Source: Edolisoma coerulescens (taxonomy: Eukaryota; Chordata; Aves; Passeriformes; Campephagidae). Taken from it: 64,000 bases of DNA. The notes beneath the pieces are model-generated. The model saw nothing but the letters and a program-made list of their open reading frames with translations, was not told where the DNA came from and did not search any database. This document shows positions 1 through 8,970 of this stretch, in pieces. The position numbers and the translations under genes are program-made. Each line of letters opens with the position of its first letter. Positions within the stretch are counted from its first letter, which is position 1. The stretch covers positions 404,990 through 468,989 of the forward strand of contig VWZW01007677.1 of NCBI GenBank assembly GCA_013397115.1, written 5' to 3'.

Positions 1-465
1 CTTAAGCAATAAAACTGATCTTGCACTGATGTCAAGGAAAAGCAGGAAGGCAGGTTTCACCACCTATCACTATTTCTCTACTGTTGAAAGACACAGAGTG
101 GAGGTCTGACTGCATGTCAAGACACACAGAAATTTTTCTGAGGCTTACTGGAGTCCATGGGCTAGCCCAACATTTCATATTGAAGAAACCAGAAACGTTA
201 GGGCCCAAGAAAGTAACATCCAGCAAGGACAGTTTTAAGAGATATATTTCAAAATGCATATGGCAGATTTTAAAAGCTCAGAATCTTGAGTGCTTTTCAT
301 GGAGACAAAAAGAAAACTAAACTTTGGCGACTTAGACTGTTTACTAAATGAAATGATGCTTCTTTCTGAAACACTGAACTTTCAAGCTGAAGCTGGCATT
401 ATTTTCCAATTAAGAATGTGAAAGAATTCAACTATAAAATAGCAAACTAAAATCAACTGTCTTAC
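1..465. other. CDCA7 intron, partial
   Basis: AT-rich intronic sequence to the left of the acidic-repeat exon. I see no further exon, repeat or RNA gene. Short open frames here have no recognisable content. Confidence 0.7.
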
Positions 466-567
466 CAATGCATCATTTTCTGAAAAGCCACAGAAAGATT
501 CATCATCAGAGGCTTCATGAAAAATTTTTGCCAGTTCTTCTTTAATATCCGACCTAAATTTGCATTT
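466..567 (-). CDS. CDCA7: CDCA7 exon encoding an acidic SDDESFCGFSE repeat
   Basis: This is a 102-bp exon of 34 codons in phase 0, with acceptor TTTTTTGTAG and donor TTG|GTAAGA. It encodes one copy of the motif KFRSDI...EEL..IFHEASDDESFCGFSE. As I recall, human CDCA7 isoform 1 has two such copies in tandem and the shorter isoform 2 skips them, so this exon is probably alternatively spliced. The second copy is not between here and the left edge. Confidence 0.92.
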
Positions 568-1094
568 CTACAAAAAAAAAATATTCTTTAACTGAAGTTG
601 TACAGAAAATTATTAACAAGTGCAGTACAAGCAAATAGCTTTTTAATAAAGAAAAAAATAGTTAAGGCATTTCACAAGGGGTTTCAGAACCACAGCTGCA
701 AATTACCAGGCACATTAGGTTAGGTGACATTTCAAAGGCTAGAATTGATAGCTAATCTGTTTCCAACAATTACCACCTAGAAGCACAAGTAAAGAGTGAA
801 ATGGAATTACAGCATATACCATAGGTTTATAACTACTATACAAAAACATAAGCAGAGCAAGTAGTTTTAATTGTGCACAAAACATTTACTAGCTTTATCA
901 ACTTTACATTTTTGTAAGCTTTACTAGTACTGCACATACGGAATTATTTGTTCTTGTACTGTACTTACTGTGTTTGCAAAATTATCAGAACCAAAACTGT
1001 CACAACTGTCATCAGAGGATGAGGATGTTTCCATGGGAATCAGTTTCGTATTTCGAAAGGCTGTGAAGCTTCTTCTTCCTGAACAACCTCGGCG
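466..1094 (-). CDS. CDCA7: CDCA7 (cell division cycle-associated protein 7), partial gene, two coding exons
   Basis: CDCA7 is a nuclear protein that recruits the HELLS/LSH nucleosome remodeller through a C-terminal zinc-finger domain and supports DNA-methylation maintenance; it is a cell-cycle gene regulated by MYC and E2F (established knowledge). What I see is only the acidic N-terminal part. One exon carries METSSSSDDSCDSF followed by SDNFANT, nearly identical to the vertebrate CDCA7 N terminus. The next carries SDDESFCGFSE, the acidic repeat of the longer CDCA7 isoform. Both exons are a whole number of codons (42 and 34), are joined in phase 0 and have GT-AG sites. The zinc-finger exons lie beyond the left edge of the window. 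The first exon is not visible and is probably in the N gap at 2110-2625. The paralogue CDCA7L is less likely because it lacks the METSSSSDDSCDSF form. Confidence 0.93.
568..968. other. CDCA7 intron between the two visible exons
   Basis: A 401-bp AT-rich intron with GT-AG borders in the minus orientation. It begins with GTAAGT just left of the METSSSS exon and ends in a poly-T plus TAG acceptor. Nothing else is recognisable. Confidence 0.8.
969..1094 (-). CDS. CDCA7: CDCA7 exon encoding the METSSSSDDSCDSF segment
   Basis: This is a 126-bp exon of 42 codons, phase 0 at both ends. The donor is ACA|GTAAGT, and the acceptor follows a pyrimidine-rich stretch ending TTTTGTAG. The conserved block KLIPMETSSSSDDSCDSF and then SDNFANT identifies it. 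The first 12 residues (RRGCSGRRSFTA) do not match the mammalian sequence as I remember it, so the exact acceptor is less certain than the rest. An acceptor 16 bp further in (after TTCAG) would keep the same reading frame only with a different upstream phase. Confidence 0.92.
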
Positions 1095-1640
1095 CTACAA
1101 AAGGACAACAGCAACACCATTAAGAAGAGACCTACTGCAACATAGTAGCTTTTAACAATATATTTTTATTGACGCTTAGGAGGTTTGAACATTTTAGGAT
1201 GTTTAGCAATCTTGAGTGCAAGTCAGAAAACAAACATCAGCTTTGAAATAAATCTCAGAGTTAGGAATGACAATAGTTTGTACTCTGATACAGTTCCGAT
1301 CATTGTTATAGATGAGTTTCATTCAGTATTTAAGAATACTTTTTATGCAAATAGACAAGTGGAAATAAGCACATAAATCATGTCATTCCCGAGTCATCAT
1401 AGCCAGTGATAGAAAAAAGGCCAAGTACACGAAAAGTACCTGGAAATCTACTTTGATTCATTTTTTACTTTCTCTTTGAGGCAAACACTAAATACTCTGC
1501 AGCTCTTAAGGAAGGGCCAAAGAATCCTACCCACAGATTTGCAACAACTGTTCTAGACAAAGCAGCTTGCTGTTTTGTTCATTTCGCCACCGATTTGAAA
1601 GATTTTTTTTTATGGACTTCAGGTTTTCCTTTCCCCGGCA
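1095..1640. other. CDCA7 first intron, 3' part
   Basis: AT-rich sequence between the METSSSS exon and the CpG-rich promoter region. By position it is the downstream part of CDCA7 intron 1. I see no repeat or exon. Confidence 0.6.
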
Positions 1641-2109
1641 ATGTTTCTACTGGCAGTGACCCATTTTATCCCCCGAGGGAGGCATCGATGCCGGAGGGCA
1701 GCACCCACACTGAGGTGCTGCCCCGGTCATGAGCGCTGGCCCCGGCCGGCCCAAACGCTGGACAGACAGCTGGATTAAACAGCAGCTGCCCGGGCCAACC
1801 TGGAGCTCTCCGTCCTCTCCCAGCACCGCTCTGCTTGCGGGTTTCGCTTCACAGTTCCGCCGAGCACCCAACAGCGGCCCGGCCCGGCCGGCCCCAGACA
1901 CAAAAGGGGCGGTTTCTGGTNGGCGATGGGCGTACGGCTCCGGGCCGCCAGGTCCCCGCCGAGCGCGATTCCCAAGCCGAGTCCCCTATCCCAGTTAGGC
2001 GGGCAAGGGCACCGCCATATGCGGGGCGCCCGAGCACCGCGGCGGGGCAGGAGACCCGAGGCTGCCGGTCTGAGTGGTGGGGCTGCCCCCACATCGCTCT
2101 CCCTGGGGC

Positions 2110-2625
2110 NNNNNNNNNNNNNNNNNNNNNNNNNNNNNNNNNNNNNNNNNNNNNNNNNNNNNNNNNNNNNNNNNNNNNNNNNNNNNNNNNNNNNNNNNNN
2201 NNNNNNNNNNNNNNNNNNNNNNNNNNNNNNNNNNNNNNNNNNNNNNNNNNNNNNNNNNNNNNNNNNNNNNNNNNNNNNNNNNNNNNNNNNNNNNNNNNNN
2301 NNNNNNNNNNNNNNNNNNNNNNNNNNNNNNNNNNNNNNNNNNNNNNNNNNNNNNNNNNNNNNNNNNNNNNNNNNNNNNNNNNNNNNNNNNNNNNNNNNNN
2401 NNNNNNNNNNNNNNNNNNNNNNNNNNNNNNNNNNNNNNNNNNNNNNNNNNNNNNNNNNNNNNNNNNNNNNNNNNNNNNNNNNNNNNNNNNNNNNNNNNNN
2501 NNNNNNNNNNNNNNNNNNNNNNNNNNNNNNNNNNNNNNNNNNNNNNNNNNNNNNNNNNNNNNNNNNNNNNNNNNNNNNNNNNNNNNNNNNNNNNNNNNNN
2601 NNNNNNNNNNNNNNNNNNNNNNNNN
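2110..2625. other. Assembly gap (516 N)
   Basis: A run of N inside the CDCA7 CpG island, typical of GC-rich bird promoters that sequence poorly. Several long apparent open frames cross it only because N has no stop codons. Confidence 0.99.
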
Positions 2626-2658
2626 TGGGGTTTGTGGAGCTGCAAGGGCCTGGCCCGT

Positions 2659-2668
2659 GGCGCGAAAA
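2659..2668 (-). promoter_or_regulatory. E2F-type site TTTTCGCGCC
   Basis: The plus strand reads GGCGCGAAAA, so the minus strand reads TTTTCGCGCC, a full match to the E2F consensus TTTSSCGC in the orientation of CDCA7. It lies in the CpG island just upstream of the gap that probably contains the transcription start. CDCA7 is a known E2F1 and MYC target, which fits. Function is inferred from sequence only. Confidence 0.6.
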
Positions 2669-2769
2669 TCTCCCGGGCGGAACGCGGCGGGACTCGGGTG
2701 CAGAACGGGGGCGGGGGCCCGGTGGGAAGCCCTCGTGGTCTCCAGCTCTTTTTTTAAAAAATAGTTTTA

Positions 2770-5272
2770 TATGCCAAACTTAGGTTGGCTTCACTCTGAA
2801 ATAAACCCCCCAAACCTGCCAGTTTTCAAGGGCAGTGGGGCTTCTCCACTAAAGAAAGGGTCTGTGCCCTGGGTCTACGCCCTGGCTGCTCCCAGCAGTG
2901 CCCGCACCCAGCAGCGCCTGCCCAGCACGGTAGTACAAGTGCAGTGTGTCAGAACACCCACCCCGCAGCGCGCAGGCTGCCCTGAGTCCCACCGGGAATG
3001 GAGGGTCGCTTACCGGGGCCCCACCGATGAGTGAGATGAATTAGGAGTGAGACTGTGGGTGACGCCTCTGCTCCTCGGGTAGCAGCAGTTCAACAGAATT
3101 TTACAAAGAAGTTGGCTGCCTTGGCCTTTGCAATCAAAACACTCTTTGAAGACGGGCCAGAAGAAAATAGATCAGTCATTTAAAACCATTTTTGGTAACA
3201 TGTATAATAGCACGTTAAATCAAGTGCAGCCGTTAAAAGCAGTAAAATAACTGCTACGCAGTATTTGGCAGCAATAGAAATGGGAGAAGCCCTGAAGAAG
3301 CTGTATGGGATTTGTGGCCCTGGTGTTTGCTATAATCCTATGTTTATCCTGTGGTTTGAGCAGGGCTCAATACCAGTGGAACTCTTGCTGCTCAGCATTT
3401 CCAGGTGCCTCCCTGACAGCAGGCGACTCCCCAGTGCAGTCGGCCGGAGGGAGGAGGCCCTGTGCACGTGCAAACCTGTGCCCGTGTAAGGCAAACCACG
3501 AATCATCTCTGAGCCAAAGCCTGTAAATAGGCTACAGCACAACAGAGTACAAGAGCCCTCACAGAGGTGTTCTGTTTTCTGGGGGCATTATTCTTCCTGC
3601 GCATGCTGCAATCTGTCATGTAAAAGAATCTCCATTTTAAATAAGCCCATAATTACATACTTACCTGCACTGCTGGCTTCTCAGCACACACACAAAAGCA
3701 GATGAACTAAACCAGTTCTCCAGAGACCAGACCACACTCCATTCCTCTAAATCCACATTAGTGGAGGATTGCCACCCAGATAGCTTCCAAACAAGACAGC
3801 TTGGGAAGAGGGGAATGTTTTTTGAATTTTGATGTAGTTTTACTTCTTTCAGAAAAAGAAATCTAGAAATACTTGTTTACTTACATGAAAGAGGAGATCC
3901 AGTTTATCAACAGTAAAAGCCCTTAACATCTTGAATCACAATTGTCAGAGTTTTACTAGAGACATAGCCAACCGTCACAGCTTTTAAGAGCATCATATGA
4001 AATGTTATGGAGTACTGATGGCACTAGCTGAAGCAGAACTTGAGACTGCAGTTAATTTTCCATTTAATGCTTAATGCAAACAGCATTCTTCAAATCTTCA
4101 AACTACATATGTAGTCAAACAGCTTTCAAATTAATAGGCCAGAGCAGACACTTTGTGGGGAATCCAGACAGGACATTTTGTGAACTGTATTGTCAGTGGG
4201 TTTTTTGATACGTGAAAAATAATTATCTTATTGAAAATTGTGTATATCAGCTCACATATTTTACAGTTGACTGGGGAGAAGGGAGCAGGAAAGGGAGAAG
4301 AGAAATGGGATGTATGTGAAGAGCAGAGGCTTCCCTTCCTACAGCACACAGCAAGGGTACCAGAAAATGAAGGTTTGTAACTTAGGAGATGGTTGCTGTG
4401 ACCTGTGACACTGTGATTTCCCCTGTTTTCATCTTCACGGCCGGCACGCCCCTGCTCTGCCCTGCAGGGCCCAGGTGCCCTCAGTGGATGGGCAGAACAA
4501 ACTTACCAACTGGCTTTACCATGATGGAAAAAGTTTTTCTGTGTTTGTCAAGACACAAGCAGCACCACTGTCCTACATCTAGCTATTAACAGTAGCTGAA
4601 GACATGCAAAGCTGAACTCAGGTGAGCATTGCATTTTCAGCCACACTTAAATTAGGCTAATGTGAGTGGAGGAAAACGTCCCTGCCCATTCAGTCCCCCA
4701 GTCAGGGTCCTGCACAGCCTGTTCAGTGCTACCAGCAAGCTCACCCCTCAGGGCTCACATGTCACAAACATCATCTGGCAAAGATCATCTGGAGTATTTT
4801 ATCAGGTGTTTTCAATAAAATAGTCTGTTAAGGTCTCGTCTGTCCTTGAAATGAGCTGTCACTACATGGTAGCAGCCCTTGGAGGACCTGCTAAGGGAAT
4901 CGGCTGAACTTACAGAGGGACATGCAGTAGATAGATGCAGAAAGCATTGCACGCTCAGTCTGGGGGAATCAAAGTTGTTTACATGTTAGGAGCTTCAAGC
5001 AGCAGTGAGAACATGGACCTCCAACAATAGCTCCATTGTCAGAAACAATAGATGTGACCTTTGGTCTGCTGGGACGAAGGACAAGTGCTGTCCTCCATGT
5101 CACCCCGCAGATTTTGGCTGTTGGCACTATAACACAGCTTTTCTCTCTGGAGGCAGGACTCCTGCTGCCCCGTCCCTGGCTCTCCTACACAGTTCCTATC
5201 TTAACTATGCTCAACAGACTTTATGCTCCTTTCCCTTTGTTTTTTTTTTTTAATTGGAGCTATACATTTTTA
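2770..5272. other. Intergenic DNA upstream of CDCA7
   Basis: Mixed-composition DNA right of the CDCA7 CpG island. Short open frames occur on both strands with no conserved motifs. I see no RNA gene or clear repeat. Confidence 0.6.
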
Positions 5273-5277
5273 CCTGC
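5273..5277. repeat. Target-site duplication CCTGC, left copy
   Basis: CCTGC directly precedes the TG end of the LTR and is matched by CCTGC at 6551-6555 directly after its CA end. Confidence 0.75.
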
Positions 5278-6062
5278 TGTTGTGAATGAGTGTTTTAGGA
5301 CACTCAAAGAATCACTAGCAAAGGTATCAGCAAAAGCATGTTTAATATAAAAGTGAAAGCATGACAAAGTTCATTGGCAAGGTTCACTCTGCTACTCACT
5401 AGATGGTTAAAGCACACAGAAAAAAATTGTACTGAAGTCTAAAATCAACCAAAAATTATCTACATGAAAATAGGGTAAGGTTGAGAAAGAGTAAGGATAA
5501 AAAAGAATAAGGGAGACCCTCCCATTGAGTCACGAGGTTTAGAATGGACTTCCTTGACAAACTTAGCCCCACACCTGAAAAGTGTAGGCCTAAAAGTTTT
5601 AATGGCACTTAACAGCACTTAATGACAGCTTAATGTAAACAATTTAACAAAAGATTTTTACAGACTTTACTATAGCACAACAGCAACTCAGTAATAGGCC
5701 TAACTTACTTACAAATCTAAAGTACTTAAGAATCTAGGAGAGCAACATTCATAGTACATTTGCTGTACCACATTCACACTCACATGCACCCAAAGGAGTA
5801 CATACAAGGTAAATATGTCAAAAAATCCCTTAGAATTCCGCAAAGTATTCACATTAGATGCCTTTGCATCTTCTCAATGGGCAAAAGGTTGAGTCTGGAG
5901 GAGTGGGGGTAGCCCAGGCTCCATTGTTGGCAATCAGTGGTGGTCCCCCAAGTATGGCGAACGTGAGAGTTGGCTGGCTCTGAGAGGCCCCACTCAGGGG
6001 GAGGTGCTGGCTACAGCCTGCTGCAGTCCAGGAGGGCTCAAAGGGTCTCACTTAGGACTGCT

Positions 6063-6070
6063 CTTTATAG
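6063..6070 (-). promoter_or_regulatory. Putative LTR TATA box CTATAAAG
   Basis: The minus strand reads CCCTATAAAGAGC at the inner edge of the 198-bp repeat. A second, weaker version (CTATAAGA, 6261-6268) stands at the junction of the two copies. Assignment rests on sequence and position only. Confidence 0.45.
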
Positions 6071-6460
6071 GGTCACAAAAGAGTTGGCTTTAGCCATAGT
6101 AATTTTCCATCCTGGCCACAATTTGGGTCAGTAATTTTCTTTGAAAGTCTGGTAACAAAAATGTTGTTCCACTTGGGTTGTTATTCAGGCAAGAAAAATC
6201 AGTTTTCAAGGCTGTTCGTTAAAAGCTAGAAAGCATAAGCTCCTGGGAGCAGGAAGTGTTTCTTATAGGGTCACAAAAGAGTTGGCTTTAGCCATAGTAA
6301 TTTTCCATCCTGGCCACAATTTGGGTCAGTAATTTTCTTTGAAAGTCTGGTAACAAAAATGTTGTTCCACTTGGGTTGTTATTCAGGCAAGAAAAATCAG
6401 TTTTCAAGGCTGTTCGTTAAAAGCTAGAAAGCATAAGCTCCTGGGAGCAGGAAGTGTTTC
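6065..6460. repeat. Exact 198-bp tandem duplication (two copies) inside the LTR
   Basis: Copy 1 is 6065-6262 and copy 2 is 6263-6460. I see no difference between them over the whole 198 bp. Both left borders carry a TATA-like TTATAGGGTCAC sequence. In the minus orientation the block lies just upstream of the putative LTR TATA box, where retroviral U3 enhancer repeats are commonly found. Because the copies are identical the duplication is either young or an assembly artefact. Confidence 0.9.
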
Positions 6461-6550
6461 CGATAAGCTCAAGAAGAGCTTAGCCCAGGTGGTGCTTGTC
6501 AAGGCCAAGGCTTAATGAGTATTTCTCTGTGGTGGGGATGCACCACCACA

Positions 6551-6555
6551 CCTGC
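6551..6555. repeat. Target-site duplication CCTGC, right copy
   Basis: Partner of the left copy at 5273-5277. Matching 5-bp flanks at both predicted LTR ends are the main support for the element borders. Confidence 0.75.
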
Positions 6556-8419
6556 CTAAAATAGCATGTGGATACATGAGTTAATGTTTGTGTGATGCTA
6601 GTATTTATTGTGATGAGACTTGCACAGTGACACATATTTATGGATGCAAGCATTTAAGAGGAAAGGGAGAGTTTGGATTCTCCTGGCCACAGAGTACCCA
6701 TAGCACAATGCAATAACATGTATCTTAGCTCCATAGAAAAGAGTAAGATTGCAGCCACTAATGACAGTAATTAAAAATTTCTGTAAGAGCTGTCCAATCA
6801 CCTCTTCATCTGAGCAAATTATAGTGTGTTATTGAAACCATTAGTGCAATAAAATGAAGCTAAAAACATTTTGCATTTAAAATAATCAGACATTGATTTA
6901 TGATGTAAATTGTAAATCGGTAACCTACAACACACACTAATTGTTTTTCTCTCTCCTGTAAGGTGTGTTTCTTGAAAAGATCTGATCAAGCATATCTATT
7001 TGTTCACATGTCACCCTCCAGTGGCTCACACTACTATACAAGACATGATAAGGTGTATAATCAGGTAACCTGCTATTGATTGCAATCCAGAAAGGACACA
7101 CTTGTTCTTACACAGAAGCAGGAGGATAGCCACTTTCGGAGATTTAATTACAGCTAGACCTCTACATGTTTGCTGGACATGAATTTTTATAGAGTGCCTT
7201 TTTAATGTAAATACTTTAACACTGTGCTCTCATAGGTAGAATCAGATTTTGTAAAACAAATATAAGTTTAAAAATTTAACATGTACAATCAGTTTCTAGT
7301 AAGACCAACCATACCAGCTCTGTAAAATACCTCCACAATGCAATTCTTTTTCCTTTTTTCTCTCTCCAAGAAGAAATAGATTTTCTCCTTTTAATTTAAC
7401 AGGTTTGTATCTCCTTGTGCTTTGCTATGATTTTCTTGTTAGCGAAGGCTGGGTGCCAATGCATCCTGCATGTTGAATTGAAGGTGGTCGTGTCCGATCC
7501 TATCCAATACTGTGTTTCTTTGACACAAACTGGCAAGACCACAAAAACTGAAAGAATAAGAGAAGGAAAACCAAAGGAATAATACAGATCAGTCAGAAAA
7601 AGTGCAGTTGATACTACATTCATCGGTGCACTAAGAGAATGGCTGAAATGTGGTAAATTTTGATAGAAACCTTAATGATTATTCTAAATGTAAGTCACAG
7701 CAGATCATTTAAGGCCCAGAGCATTAAGACGCACGTTATGGGAGTGCAATTACAATGCTCATTTGATTATCCTGTAGCCATTCCACAAAATGCATAGCAA
7801 AAAATGTTGATCGAAAGTAGCTGGTTTTGATATGCAGTAGCCACTTTTAAAAGCTCAAAATCCCAGCCCTTTCATTGTTGGGCTTTGATTTGTATTTCCC
7901 TTTGAAAACGCAAATTACATTTAGTCACATCATAAAGAAATCATTTACAAAATGTTCTGCAAATGTATAGCTGTGGGAAACAGAAGGCTATCAGGAAATA
8001 ATCAAAAATACTTACTGTATTCTTTTTTTTTGCCCTTTTACACAAGCTTTGCCACTGCCTTTTTGCAAATGTTGATTTGCATTGCCTCCACCAGCCTTCA
8101 GCAAGGGGTGGTTGCTGGGAGAGGATGGGAGTGGGAGGACAGGTGGTGGCATAACCTTCTCCCCAGGTATTTCTCTCCCCAGGCAACTCTCTCAGGAGGG
8201 AGGAAGTGAGGGGGACAAGTAGGAAGCCTCCCTCAGGGCTCGCTAGTGCCTGCCAGAGGTCCCCAGGGCACATCTCAAGTTTTCAAGCCCTTGGGGTTTT
8301 TCACAGCATGAGGGAACCGCCCTCTCTGCTGCAGGGAGCCCTCACCTTGCCTGCTAAGGCAGGAAAAGGCATGTGTGTGTTGAGCCCCAGCTGTACCAAG
8401 CCACTTCATCCTACACAGC

Positions 8420-8570
8420 GCAGTGTCCGTGTCCCCGCCCGCCGGCAGCTGCCGAAGCGCCCCGGGAAGGGCCGGGCCGGGAGCAGGGCTGCGGCTGTGG
8501 GGAGCCTGGGTGGTGCTGCCGTGGCAGCTGCAGGGACGGGCTGCACGCCTTAGCCCCAGCTCGCCTTTCT
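8420..8570. promoter_or_regulatory. Small CpG-rich cluster in intergenic DNA
   Basis: A short stretch with many CpG and CCGG sites (for example CCCGCCCGCCGGCAGC) stands out from its surroundings. It is 5-6 kb from the end of MAP3K20 and from the CDCA7 promoter. It could be a promoter of a non-coding transcript, a regulatory element, or only a GC-rich patch. No gene is recognisable on either side. Confidence 0.3.
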
Positions 8571-8952
8571 CCCAGGAGGCCACTGCCTGCCCGCGCCAGT
8601 CCTCTGTCCTCCGAGTCGTTCATCTCAAATGCCCTGTATTTACATTCACTCAAATGTGATCTTGGCAGCCGCTTATTAGTGTTATTGCCTTAATAGACTT
8701 CTGCTCTCTAACCTCTAACTTTTTGCAACAAACTGGCTTGAACTGCTAAGCATGGCAATTCATTAGATAAGAATATTATGTAAAAACCCTTCTATGGTGG
8801 ACACATATACAGAAAATAATTCTGTCAGATGTAATTTTCAGAGGTAGCACAGCTATTTGATTCCATTTAGTGACATGAGATGCCAGGAGGTCTCTCAGTC
8901 TAGGGTTTTTCCACAGTTATATAAGTCACTGCCCGTCTTTCCCAGCCTAAAG

Positions 8953-8970
8953 TAATAATAATTATTATTA
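8953..8970. repeat. 18-bp perfect palindrome in a TAA/ATT simple repeat
   Basis: TAATAATAATTATTATTA is its own reverse complement. It is best explained as a small inverted simple repeat. Confidence 0.8.

Larger units (their letters stand above)
1640..2760. promoter_or_regulatory. CDCA7: CpG island at the CDCA7 5' end (contains an assembly gap)
   Basis: Base composition changes sharply at about 1640 from AT-rich to strongly GC-rich with many CpG dinucleotides, and back again at about 2750. The island sits just upstream, on the minus strand, of the second CDCA7 exon, so it is the expected promoter and first-exon region. One ambiguous base (1921) and a 516-base gap interrupt it. The transcription start and first coding exon cannot be placed; I infer they are in or beside the gap. 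Confidence 0.8.
5278..6550 (-). mobile_element. Solo LTR of an endogenous retrovirus, 1273 bp
   Basis: The element starts TGTTGTG and ends CACCACCACA, so it has the TG...CA ends of a retroviral LTR. It is flanked on both sides by the same 5 bp, CCTGC (5273-5277 and 6551-6555), which is a target-site duplication; 5 bp suits ERVL-type and related elements. The TATA-like sequence CTATAAAG reads on the minus strand (6063-6070), and an ATTAAA polyadenylation hexamer on the same strand (5341-5346) lies near the minus-strand 3' end. This sets the orientation. There is no internal gag, pol or env sequence, so it is a solo LTR left by recombination. The family is not identified. The right part, which would be U3, holds an exact 198-bp tandem duplication. 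Confidence 0.8.

Noticed and set aside
1835..2783. Open frames of 216-309 codons across the CDCA7 CpG island
   Set aside because: They exist only because the 516-base N gap contains no stop codons; the visible flanks show no conserved protein motif.
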